From Conus ventricosus (taxonomy: Eukaryota > Mollusca > Gastropoda > Neogastropoda > Conidae): a stretch of DNA of 12,500 bases. A program made the position numbers and the translations under genes. This document shows positions 1 through 7,261 of the stretch, one piece after another (position 1 is the stretch's first letter; each line of letters begins with the position of its first letter). The DNA is taken from contig CM031603.1 in NCBI GenBank assembly GCA_018398815.1, positions 6,340,533-6,353,032 of the forward strand, written 5' to 3'. The notes under the pieces are model-generated. The model did not search any database and was not told where the DNA came from. It was given only the letters and a program-made list of their open reading frames with translations.

Positions 1-168
1 CTGGAGGCGAGACACTGAGGCAGAGTAAAGAGGCAGGGGACCAACTGGACAGGCATTCAGCGAGCAGCCCAGAACCGAGTGCGATGGCGGAGTGTTGTCG
101 ATGGCCTATGCTCACCCTTGAGCTATGGGCCTAAGTACAGAGATGGCGGATCTCTAACAATTCACTGA
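1..168 (+). pseudogene. C-terminal remnant of a LINE (non-LTR) reverse transcriptase
   Basis: Reading the frame that starts at base 1 gives a basic, Trp-rich tail ending at a TGA at 166-168. Its core (roughly bases 49-114) reads NWTGIQRAAQNRVRWRSVV and then DGLCSP. The pattern 'W..(I/V)...AQ(N/D)R..WR..V..LC' is common at the extreme C-terminus of endonuclease-type LINE reverse transcriptases, after the polymerase domain. An in-frame TGA at 16-18 breaks the frame, so this is a decayed copy whose catalytic part lies outside the window. The motif is seen in the sequence; the family is from general knowledge, and the clade (CR1, RTE or other) cannot be told from so short a piece. The following bases to about 240, which include AATAAA near 228, may be its 3' UTR. 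Confidence 0.55.
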
Positions 169-787
169 CCCCGTCGGCCATCAGGTCATGGACTTTAACC
201 TCTGCCATCAATGGAGATGTTTGCCATCAATAAAGTAATGTGCATGTCAAAAACTGCATCTCAATTAGACCCACTGTCTACTCATTCGGCATAAATCGTA
301 GAGATCCAAGAAAACTCTAGGCTCCCATATTTAAAACAGACTTTCTTCATTCTGGTCCTTTATTGTGGAAATCACTTCCACCAACATTTCAGTGACATCT
401 AGTGGCAGAACCTTTCAGAACTTATATTTTTCGTTTTTTTGTTTTATTTATAAACATTTTGCAATCACTAACGAATCTCGCCAAAACACAATACTAATCA
501 GGTTTATCATTGTTGATATCAACTTTACACACCCATTCTCTTTTCTTCACATGTGCACTATTTCATATATATCACAATCAACGTTTCCAAAGCAGTCGTC
601 GTTCATTAGTGTCACTGTTTCACACACAAATTTAAAATGTTATTAGCGACAATGTAGTGGATCATTATGACACAGAAAAAATGCACAGGAGTGAAAATAT
701 ACAGACAGAATAAAACATACCAGACAAGCTATTTTGTATTTTCTTTTAATGAAAATACGAACTAAGACAATTGCACATGTCACTATG
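169..787. other. Unassigned AT-rich sequence, no supported gene
   Basis: No gene, RNA or clear repeat is seen. A 93-codon open frame at 365-646 has no recognisable motif and an unremarkable composition for chance AT-rich sequence. An AATAAA at about 228-233 could be the polyadenylation signal of the LINE remnant just upstream. Confidence 0.5.
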
Positions 788-812
788 AAACAACAACAAC
801 AACAACAACAAA
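788..812. repeat. (AAC)n microsatellite
   Basis: About seven CAA/AAC units followed by an A-rich stretch. Short and slightly impure, within otherwise unique sequence. Confidence 0.9.
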
Positions 813-929
813 AACAAAGCAAAAGAAAATCAACTAATAGCAGGTATAGAAATAGAAAGAATGAAGGAAACAAGGAAAACAGGTGAACGGTATTGACTGG
901 AGGACACGGATACGACTGAATGAAGCGCC

Positions 930-1025
930 GACAGCAGCTCTTAAATCGGCACTACCCAGGTAGGCAGCCGGTTGTGTACACGCAGATTGTCAGCGCCTAG
1001 AATCTTTGGCAAGGCGCTTTAAAAT
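930..1025 (+). repeat. Probable 3' end of a SINE/LINE with terminal stem
   Basis: AGCGCCT at 992-998 and AGGCGCT at 1012-1018 form a perfect 7-bp stem with a 13-base loop, followed by TTAAAATGAC and then the (GA)n tract. 'Stem, then short A-rich or simple tail' is how many invertebrate SINE and LINE 3' ends look, and 'aaggcgctttaaaat' resembles widespread retroposon tails. The hairpin is seen directly; the retroposon reading is inference, and no 5' boundary or target duplication was found. Confidence 0.35.

Positions 1026-1028
<3 letters not shown>

Positions 1029-1110
<82 letters not shown>
1029..1110. repeat. (GA)n microsatellite, about 40 units
   Basis: Uninterrupted AG/GA dinucleotides, purine-only on the plus strand, so able to form triplex DNA. 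It follows a possible retroposon 3' end and lies 53 bases before the first composite element. Open frames of repeated Arg-Glu or Ser-Leu across it are artefacts. Confidence 0.97.
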
Positions 1111-1111
<1 letters not shown>

Positions 1112-1250
1112 TGAAAATTTTGAAGATAAAATGGAAGCGATTTGAGACATTTTCAAGAGAAAAACAAGATGCGAAGCATATAAACGTACTCCCAGTTTTC
1201 CAAACCGCTTATAAATCGGCCAAGTGCTTTGTGAGATAAGACATAAAGGC

Positions 1251-1965
1251 AAAATAACGGTTTTAAAAAACGGTTATTTAACCGATGTACAACTTTTGAA
1301 ACTGGTATTTTAGTCCTCACTGGGCTAAAACCTGTGTACATACCAAATTTCATCCAAATCGGACAATGTGTCAAGAATAACGTTTTTAACGGTCAGATTT
1401 TGAAACACTGCATGGAAGTGCCATTTGTGTGTGATGACCTTTCTATATACAAAATTGCATTAAAATCCACCAATAATATAAAAATAACGGCAAAATAACG
1501 GTTTAAACGGTTATATAACCGATATACACTTTTGAAACCGGTATTTCAGTCCTCACGGGCTAAAGCCTGTGTACATACCAAATTTCATCCAAATCGGACA
1601 ATATTCAAATAACGGGTTTTAATGGCCAGATTTTGAAACACTACATGGAAGTGCCATTTGTGTGTGATAACCTTTCTATATACAAAATTTCATTAAAACC
1701 CACCAATATAAAAAAAATAACGGCAAAAAACGGTTTAAACGTTATATAACCGATATGCACTTTTGAAACCGGTATTTTAGGCCTCACTGGGCTAAAGCCT
1801 GTGTACATATCAAATTTAATCCAAATCGGACAATATGTCAAGAATAACGGTTTTTAAAACGGTCAAATTTTGAAACACTATAATTATAGAAGTGCCATTT
1901 GTGTGTGATAACCTTTCTATATACCAAAATTTCATTAAAATCCACCTATATGTAAGAAATAACGG
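1251..1965. repeat. Three ~235-bp tandem units (A type)
   Basis: Units begin near 1251, 1492 and 1724, and a fourth partial unit near 1965; spacings are about 241, 232 and 241 bases. Each starts with an AAAATAACGG-like motif. The first two carry a short palindrome: CGGTTA-TA-TAACCG at 1508-1521 and a TT-centred version at 1270-1283. Units then continue through GGGCTAAAGCC, a CCAAATTTCATCCAAATCGGACAAT stretch (in parts) and 'gaagtgccatttgtgtgtgat'. The units are clearly related but diverged, with small indels. These A units are absent from copy 2. Confidence 0.85.
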
Positions 1966-2029
1966 CAGAATAGCGGTTTTTAAACGGTTGTTTAATCCAT
2001 TTTCAGCATTACATCACTTACATATGGAC

Positions 2030-2373
2030 AGAGGATCCGATTTGTCACAAGATCATCCAAACCACTTATAAATTGGCCAAGTACTTTCTGAGATATTCCA
2101 TTAAAGAAGAAAAACCGTTACAGGCCGTTACAGCCGTTAGTAACGGCTATAACGGGGCAAACTAAAACATCAGGCATAATCGTGACCCATAATGAACATA
2201 CCTGCAAATTTTCAGAAAGATCGGTCAAGTACTTTCTGAGATATTCCATAAAGAAGAAAAAGCGTTACAGGCCGTTACAGCCATTATAACGGCTGTAACG
2301 GTAAACTAAAACGTCGGGCATCATCCTTGACCCATAATGAACATACCTACAAATTTTCAGAAAGATCGACCCA
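2030..2373. repeat. Two ~149-bp tandem units (B type), inverse of the copy 2 array
   Basis: GAGATATTCCA recurs at 2090 and 2239 (149 bases apart). Each unit carries paired CCGTTA/TAACGG blocks, 'gacccataatgaacatacctgcaaattttcagaaagatcg' (in parts) and 'aagtactttctgagatattcca'. This is the reverse complement of the array at 5948-7215. The left end of the element at 1200-1240 (CTTATAAATCGGCCAAGTGC) is a diverged piece of the same unit. Confidence 0.88.
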
Positions 2374-2528
<155 letters not shown>

Positions 2529-2551
2529 CATTTCTTCGTTCCCATTCTAAA

Positions 2552-2582
2552 GTACTCCCTGTTCTTTAAGAACTGGGAGTAC
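2552..2582 (+). repeat. Terminal hairpin of composite element copy 1
   Basis: GTACTCCC (2552-2559) pairs with GGGAGTAC (2575-2582); after one T/T mismatch, GTTCT pairs with AGAAC around a TTA loop. The 31-base palindrome matches the reverse complement of the one at 5592-5622 at all but one position, and that difference is in the loop. Its outer arm repeats the motif found at the other end of the element (1186-1197). Confidence 0.9.
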
Positions 2583-2623
2583 AAAAAGGAACTAGAGGCT
2601 ATCCGAGACAAGAGAATGAAAGA

Positions 2624-2667
2624 GCGTGCGTGCGTGCGTGCGTGCGTGTGTGTGTGTGTGTGTGTGT
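2624..2667. repeat. (GTGC)n/(GT)n microsatellite
   Basis: About five TGCG/GCGT units pass into about eleven GT units. It lies 37 bases beyond the end of composite copy 1, on the opposite strand sense to the (CA)n inside that element, so the two tracts could pair. Confidence 0.93.
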
Positions 2668-2969
2668 AATAAATCAAAAGGAAAATGGATTGGCGAGAGT
2701 GAGAAAATGAATAACAACGTTTGTAAATTGGGCAAAAGCGGACTACATTATCAAGCTAATTACTGTTATTAAAAAGGCTTTTACACAAGAATTCGATCTA
2801 AAGAGTTAGAGTTACACTGGGATTTAGGTGCACTGCGTCTTGTCACAAGAAGAAGAATGTATTGTCCTTGCATAAAGATGTGACAAAAAAGCTGTCGTTA
2901 CAGCCATGACAGTTTGGTTTGGTAAACTAATGAAATGTCTAAACCTCTATGACAGCTTACAGATCCACA
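2668..2969. other. Unassigned sequence before the SINE
   Basis: No gene or repeat is recognised. The small open frame at 2906-3088 runs into the SINE and is not supported. Confidence 0.5.
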
Positions 2970-2979
2970 AGGTAGACAA
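2970..2979. repeat. Target-site duplication, SINE 3' side
   Basis: AGGTAGACAA, identical to 3402-3411 on the other side of the SINE. Ten of ten bases match, and the match ends at both borders. Confidence 0.85.
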
Positions 2980-3401
2980 TTCTTTTTTCCGCGTACGCAG
3001 GATGATGCTTCCTGCGGACACTCCTTGTATAGACAGGCAAGGATTAATCCCATCTACCCAGCAAAGGAGTAAAGTTTCGTGTGTATGACCGGTTTTTTTT
3101 ATCCCGCCATTAAGGCTGCCATACTCCAGCTTCGGGAAGGTTCATGCTATGTGTAACGTGTCATCCATACAAATGACCAAACTGGCCTTCTCTTCCGAAA
3201 GTTGGTGATGGGGTTTTACGTATGTGCAACATGTTATGTGTGCGTTCACAAACGGAACCACGGTTTATAGTCTCATTCGAAGGACTGAATGGGAAATGGT
3301 GTCAGAGAGTTCCGAAACAGGCTGGCGGAGATTCGAACCCGAACAACCAGGATCACCAAGATTACGAGTTCGGCGCTCTACCACTGAGCTATTCTGGCCC
3401 C
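2980..3401 (-). mobile_element. tRNA-derived SINE, apparently complete
   Basis: On the minus strand the element starts GGGGCCAGAATAGC at 3401. It has an RNA polymerase III A box (TAGCTCAGTGG, 3381-3391) and B box (GGTTCGAATCT, 3329-3339) at tRNA-like spacing, so the head derives from a tRNA. A central part (GAGACTATAAACCG near 3269 downward, then CACACATAACATG and ACGTAAAACCCC) resembles a conserved domain seen in molluscan SINEs, from memory. The element ends in an A-rich tail (GGAAAAAAGAA, 2980-2990). An internal A8 stretch lies at 3093-3100. Exact 10-bp direct repeats flank it, the mark of LINE-mediated retroposition. The promoter boxes look intact. At 422 bp it is long for a SINE, which suggests a LINE-derived 3' part. 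It is non-coding. Confidence 0.85.
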
Positions 3402-3411
3402 AGGTAGACAA
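3402..3411. repeat. Target-site duplication, SINE 5' side
   Basis: AGGTAGACAA, identical to 2970-2979, directly abutting the tRNA-like head of the SINE. Confidence 0.85.
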
Positions 3412-4035
3412 GATGACAAAAGCCTTACCTCGATGACCATGCTAAACAAGACGTTCTGAATCATTCCGCTTTCTCCATTTACCTGATTTCAGTATTGATT
3501 AGTCAATGGTAGCCTATTATGCTTGCCGCGGGCCACGAAAGAACTTATTAAATGGAAACCTGTCAGGTTTGGCCTTAAACTTCGGATGTTGTGTGCTCTT
3601 CTGAGCCACTGTCTTCAGTTTGAACCCGATCTTTGAGTTCACGGGATACAAACTCTGTGTGACAGCTTGGAACTGAGGGGAACCCGTGGCCATAGAGCTT
3701 CCGGAGGATCGTTCCTTTTATCTGACACTCAACAACTACTCATGTCTCTTGGGATGATTGCGTTCTTGTCTTAGTTATTTTCAACTGCCAGATTCTGAAT
3801 ATGTTATATGCTGACAAGCAGTGCATTTTAGACAAGACTGTTTGTTGATTCTGTATTATACAATCAATCACTTAAAGTTTATGGCATTGAACGAAGTATG
3901 TTGAATAGTCCCATTGACCCTCTACTATAATCTGCTTTTGAATTTTACGATTGTTTAATATCTTAATGTAATGTAGTATACTCGCACATATACTGGTAGG
4001 TGTGTTTGTATGTGTGCGTATATATTATTCTGGGT
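3412..4035. other. Unassigned sequence, no supported gene
   Basis: No open frame of note, no repeat recognised. The last 100 bases are TG/TA-rich (GTGTGTTTGTATGTGTGCG) and lead into the G homopolymer. Confidence 0.5.
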
Positions 4036-4068
4036 GGGGGGGGGGGGGGGGGGGGGGGTGGGGGGGGG
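4036..4068. repeat. Poly-G tract (G23, T, G9)
   Basis: Twenty-three G in a row at 4036-4058, one T, then nine more G. Can form G-quadruplexes and is prone to length error in sequencing. Confidence 0.95.
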
Positions 4069-4233
4069 TTATCCTACCTTTTGTTCGTGTAATATGACTT
4101 ATTATGGTGAAAACACATTAAACAGAAGATTCATTCATTCTAAGAAATATGATCTGCGCCAACAGAGCAAATGACTTCTCACTAAAGGCAAGCCATGAAC
4201 TTGAGAAGACCACCACTTAGGACGCCATCACAG

Positions 4234-4323
4234 AGTGACAGCTTTGAACGTACAGCACAAGAGTCCCATCTCATTGCCAAACTTGGTACGCTACAGCCGC
4301 AAGACATCAACATCCAACAGTAA
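4234..4323 (+). pseudogene. C-terminal end of a Penelope-like element GIY-YIG protein
   Basis: Reading from 4234 gives SDSFERTAQE, then SHLIAKLGTLQPQDINIQQ and a TAA stop at 4321-4323. The pattern 'R...E..(L/W)I..L.TL.P.G(L/I)N' just before the stop is typical of the end of Penelope-like retroelement proteins, after the GIY-YIG endonuclease. Upstream codons cannot be followed in one frame with confidence (stops at 4218 and nearby in other frames), so only the last ~30 residues are supported. This is the part of a PLE that lies beyond the window edge in the larger copy at 9950-12500, but the two cannot be compared directly. Confidence 0.5.
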
Positions 4324-5160
4324 CACAAAAATACATACCCACCACTTCAACACCAGTCGGCAATATCTTCCACCAACACACACACATAACACACACACAC
4401 ACACCACCACCACATACCCCCCACTACCCACTTTATACAGAAGTTACAACCACCCCCTCCATTTATTTTATTTATTTTTATTTTTACCTTTATTGCACCT
4501 TTTAAGATTTATTCATATATTTATCTTATTTCATTTTATTGCATTTATTTTTTTTAATTGTATCTTATTTTATTATTTTTCTCCTACATCCATTTTATTA
4601 GCATTACCCACACCCCCCACTACCCACACATAACTACTATCATCACCATCACCACCCATTAAAGGCGTTTATTTTTTATTTAACTTTTTATTCTTTTTTT
4701 TTCTTTTTCTTACAAATCTGTTATCATTACTATTATTTTTTTAAAATTGATTTTCTATTCATTTATTTTGAAAAATTTATTTGTTCCTTTTTTTTGCCCC
4801 ACTAAGCACTAATACCAATCCACCAGAATCACTACCATCACTAATGTATCATACTATTCTGCAAAACAAGCTACAAACCCCATTGTTTCACACTCCCTCC
4901 TTCCCCCCCCCCCCCCCCCCCCCTCACTAATTTCCTCTTCCATGTTCCTCTCCTGGGTGGCCTCGTTTCCGTCCGGCGGCCATTTTGGTCGTGCGTCGAA
5001 AATGAGAAAATAAGTGGTTTTCGTTCTTCGTTTTCACTGTCCTAAATCTTATTTGTTTTTTGCCTGAAGAAGACCCATGGGGTCGAAATGCATTGTGTCT
5101 TGTCCTGTACTTTGTTTGTCTATGTCCTTGGCGGTACCTAACCCCTCTCTTTCTAAATTT
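4324..5160 (+). repeat. Probable PLE 3' region, with low-complexity T-rich stretch
   Basis: Follows the stop of the PLE tail. 4324-4450 is CA/CCAC-rich; 4455-4800 is T-rich with many TTTATT runs; C21 at 4903-4923. At 5066-5090 there is CTGAAGA, then GACCC-ATG-GGGTC (5-bp stem), then GAAA. A 'tgaagaag..stem..cgaaa' block of this kind is often seen near PLE ends, from memory. The 132-codon open frame at 4235-4633 is Thr/His/Pro- then Phe/Leu-rich low complexity and is not a gene. The 3' boundary at about 5160 is a guess. Confidence 0.35.
4903..4923. repeat. Poly-C tract (C21)
   Basis: Twenty-one uninterrupted C, preceded by the C/T-rich CTCCCTCCTT. It mirrors the G23 tract at 4036 on the other strand. 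Confidence 0.95.
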
Positions 5161-5263
5161 TGCTTCATTTTCCGACCTCAGTCACTCCATTTTGAAACAC
5201 ACATAGGACGTTTCGGAGTGATAATAATGGCACAGACAATGTTAGGTAGGTACCCAAAAGTCT

Positions 5264-5300
5264 GACCAGCGCGTTGGGCGAAAGCACAGTTAGACATCTG
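5264..5300 (+). mobile_element. SINE fragment, left part
   Basis: GACCAGCGCGTTGGGCGAAAGC followed by 'agttagacatctg' (in parts) resembles the start of a core common in gastropod genomes ('gcgttgggttacgctgctggtcaggcatctg...'), recalled, not searched. The right part resumes at 5403. Confidence 0.5.
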
Positions 5301-5402
5301 GTAAGTCGTAGCCATGAGACCCTCTTCTCAAATTCTCTCGTTTCAGTCACGAATTCATTTATTCGTCAGCTTGAAATCGTGCGGAGTGTGGTCTCGAAAC
5401 AT
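5301..5402. other. 102-bp interruption of the SINE fragment
   Basis: In the remembered consensus, 'catctg' and 'gcagatg' lie a few bases apart as a small hairpin; here 102 unrelated bases separate them. The interruption begins GTAAGT and contains a pyrimidine-rich stretch ending TTTCAG at 5341-5346, so part of it has splice-site-like edges. No target duplication is seen. Confidence 0.4.
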
Positions 5403-5472
5403 AGCAGATGTGCTGTAGCGTATATGGACCATTCGCACGCGGTGACACCTCGATGAAATTGAAATTGAAACT
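5403..5472 (+). mobile_element. SINE fragment, right part
   Basis: GCAGATGTGCTGTAGCGTAT, then 'atggaccattcgcacgcggtgacacctcg' in parts, then GAAATTGAAATTGAAACTC. This is close to the remembered gastropod SINE segment '...gcagatgtggtgtagcgtatatgga...gtgacgcctcc...ctgaaactgaaac'. No pol III boxes were found here, so it is a partial copy. Confidence 0.6.
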
Positions 5473-5591
5473 CGGAGTGGTTCCTAAGAAAGCAGTGTTG
5501 ATGGCCTCTCTTCACTCACCTTCTGGACCGGTCCATGCAGCACGCATGGTACGGGAAATTCCAACCAGGCAAATCTGGATGTTCTGTTTTT

Positions 5592-5622
5592 GTACTCCCA
5601 GTTCTTATAGAACAGGGAGTAC
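5592..5622 (-). repeat. Terminal hairpin of composite element copy 2
   Basis: GTACTCCC (5592-5599) pairs with GGGAGTAC (5615-5622); GTTCT pairs with AGAAC across an A/A mismatch, loop TAT. Against copy 1 only one loop base differs, while the palindrome itself is not perfect, so the imperfect A/A (T/T) pair has been kept in both. Confidence 0.9.
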
Positions 5623-5645
5623 TTCAGAATGGGAACGAAGAAATG

Positions 5646-5808
5646 CTGTGTGTGGTGTGTGTGTGTGTGTGTGGTGTGTGTGTGTGGTGTGTGTGGTGTG
5701 TGTGTGTGTGTGTGTGAAGAACAAGAACAAGAACAAGAAGAACATATTTTATTGCCATATGAAAACCAGAGGTTTTGTGAGGCACAGGTTGGTGTGTGTG
5801 TGTGTGTG

Positions 5809-5904
<96 letters not shown>

Positions 5905-5906
5905 GT
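5646..5906. repeat. (TG)n microsatellite, split by an insertion
   Basis: Impure TG/TGTGG repeats at 5646-5716, then 74 bases of other sequence, then long TG repeats at 5791-5902 ending in CCGTCCGT. It occupies the position of the (GACA)n/(CA)n tract in copy 1. All Cys-Val and Thr-His open frames here are artefacts. Confidence 0.95.
5717..5790 (-). mobile_element. Truncated LINE 3' tail inside the microsatellite
   Basis: On the minus strand: a small stem (AAAACC-TCT-GGTTTT, 5762-5776), then AATAAA (5753-5748), then about three TTCTTG units (near 5740-5717) reaching the TG tract. Stem, polyadenylation-like signal and short tandem tail are typical of LINE 3' ends. Only about 74 bp remain, a heavily 5'-truncated insertion. 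No duplication can be scored because both flanks are TG repeat. Confidence 0.5.
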
Positions 5907-5947
5907 CCGTGGTCAAAATGTGTTCCACTCGCTCCGGACAAAACTAC

Positions 5948-7215
5948 TAGGCCGATCTTTCTGAAAATTTGTAGGTATGTTCATTGTGGGTCATGGATGA
6001 TGCCCGATGTTTTAGTTTACCGTTACAGCCGCTACCAACGGCTGTAACGGCCTGTAACGACTTTTCTTCTTCATTGAATATCTCAGAAAGTATTTGGCCG
6101 ATCTTTCTGAAAATTTGTAGGTATGTTCATTATGGGTCACGAATTATGCCCAATGTTTTAGTTTACCGTTATGTCTGTAACGGCCTGTAACGGTTTTTCT
6201 TCTTCATGGAATATCTCAGAAAGTACTTGGCCGATCTTTGTCAAAATTAGCAGGTATGTTCATTATGGGTCACGGATGATGCTCGGTGTTTTAGTTTACC
6301 GTTATAGCCGTTACTAACGGCTGTAACGGCCTGCAACGGTTTTTTCCTTCATGGAATATCTCAGAAAGTACTTGGCCGATCTTTGTCAAAATTAGCAGGT
6401 ATGTTCACTATGGGTTACGGATGATACCCGATCTTTTAGCATACCGTTATAGCCGTTACTAACGGCTGTAACGGCCTGTAACGGTTTTTCTTCTTCATGG
6501 AATATCTCAGAAAGTACTTGGCCGATCTTTCTGAAAATGTGTAGGTATGTTCATTATGGGTCACGAATAATGCCCAATGTTTTAGTTTACCGTTATGGCT
6601 GTAACGGCCTGTAACGGTTTTTCTTCTTCATGGAATATCTCAGAAAGTACTTGGCCGATCTTTGTCAAAATTAGCAGGTATGTTCACTATGGGTTACGGA
6701 TGATGCCCGATGTTTCAGTTTATCGTTATAGCCGTTACTAACGACTATAATGGCCCATAACGGTTTTTCTTTTTTATGGAATATCTCAGAAAGCACTTTG
6801 TCGATCTTTCTGAAAAATTGTAGGTATGTTCATTATGGGTCACGGATGATACCCGATGTTTTAGCATACCGTTATAGCCGTTACTAACGGCTTTAACTGC
6901 CCATAACGATTTTTCTTCTTTATGGAATATCGCTGAAAGTACTTGGCCGATCTTTCTGAAAATTAGCAGGTATGTTCATTATGGGTCACGGATGATGCCA
7001 GACGTTTCAGTTTACCGTTATAGCCGTTACTAACGGCTCATAATGGTTTTCTTCTTTATGGAAAATCTCAGAAAGTGTTTGGCCGATTTTTCTGAACATT
7101 TGTAAGTATGTTCATTATAAGTCACAGATGATGGCCGATATGTACCAGAATAGCCATTACTAACGGTTACACCAGCCCAAGACAGTTTTTCCTCTTTATG
7201 GAATATCTCACGCGT
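5948..7215 (-). repeat. Tandem array of ~133/146-bp B units with higher-order pattern
   Basis: GAATATCTCA (or variant) anchors start at 6076, 6209, 6354, 6500, 6633, 6779, 6925, 7061 and 7201, giving spacings 133, 145, 146, 133, 146, 146, 136, 140. The short units lack about 13 bases of the palindromic CCGTTA block. Most units hold a near-perfect inverted pair (CCGTTATAGCCGTTA against TAACGGCTGTAACGG, one G-T pair), a conserved 'ggtatgttcattatgggtca' and 'tctcagaaagtacttggccg'. Units decay toward 7200. Strand is given relative to copy 1. Confidence 0.92.
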
Positions 7216-7261
7216 ATTCAGGATAAACTGGGAGTACGTTTATATGCTTTGCAATCTTGTT

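Larger units (their letters stand above)
5586..7261 (-). mobile_element. Composite non-autonomous element, copy 2 (inverted)
   Basis: Same parts as copy 1 in reverse order and complement: TTTTT, hairpin at 5592-5622, the matching 'cattct/agaatg..gaacgaagaaatgctg' linker, (TG)n microsatellite 5646-5906, the 41-bp block at 5907-5947, a ~1.27-kb tandem array, the terminal motif AACTGGGAGTAC at 7226-7237 and GTTTATATGC..ATCTTGTT up to 7261. It differs from copy 1 in lacking the ~235-bp A units, in having many more B units, and in carrying a LINE tail within the microsatellite. TGTTC occurs just outside both ends (5580-5584 and 7258-7262, the latter overlapping the border), a weak target-duplication candidate. 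It encodes nothing. Family inferred as for copy 1. Confidence 0.65.

Noticed and set aside
1006..1252. Arg-Glu and Ser-Leu repeat proteins across the GA tract
   Set aside because: They are translations of a (GA)n microsatellite in both strands.
1153..1841. Repeated minus-strand frames with MTHCPIWMKFGMYTGFSPV-like starts
   Set aside because: They recur because the ~235-bp tandem unit recurs; they stop within each unit and have indels between units.
3325..3401. A functional tRNA gene on the minus strand
   Set aside because: The A and B boxes are good, but the acceptor and anticodon stems do not pair cleanly, and the sequence continues into a SINE body with target duplications.
4235..4633. 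132-residue Thr/His/Pro then Phe/Leu-rich protein with apparent membrane segments
   Set aside because: Low-complexity CA-rich and T-rich DNA downstream of the PLE stop gives this by composition; no motif.
5066..5100. Working hammerhead ribozyme
   Set aside because: Core-like CTGAAGA..GAAA is present, but an extra base lies before stem II and the sequences before and after do not pair as stem I.
5180..5222. Inverted pair TCACTCC..GAAAC / GTTTC..GGAGTGA as a regulatory stem
   Set aside because: Short, with an unpaired 5-base bulge, and no neighbouring gene for it to act on.
5948..7215. CRISPR array
   Set aside because: Regular spacing, but whole ~140-bp units are repeated with no unique spacers, and the context is eukaryotic.
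7061..7240. Separate repeat family at the end of the B array
   Set aside because: These are the most diverged B units and the terminal motif of copy 2, not a new element.
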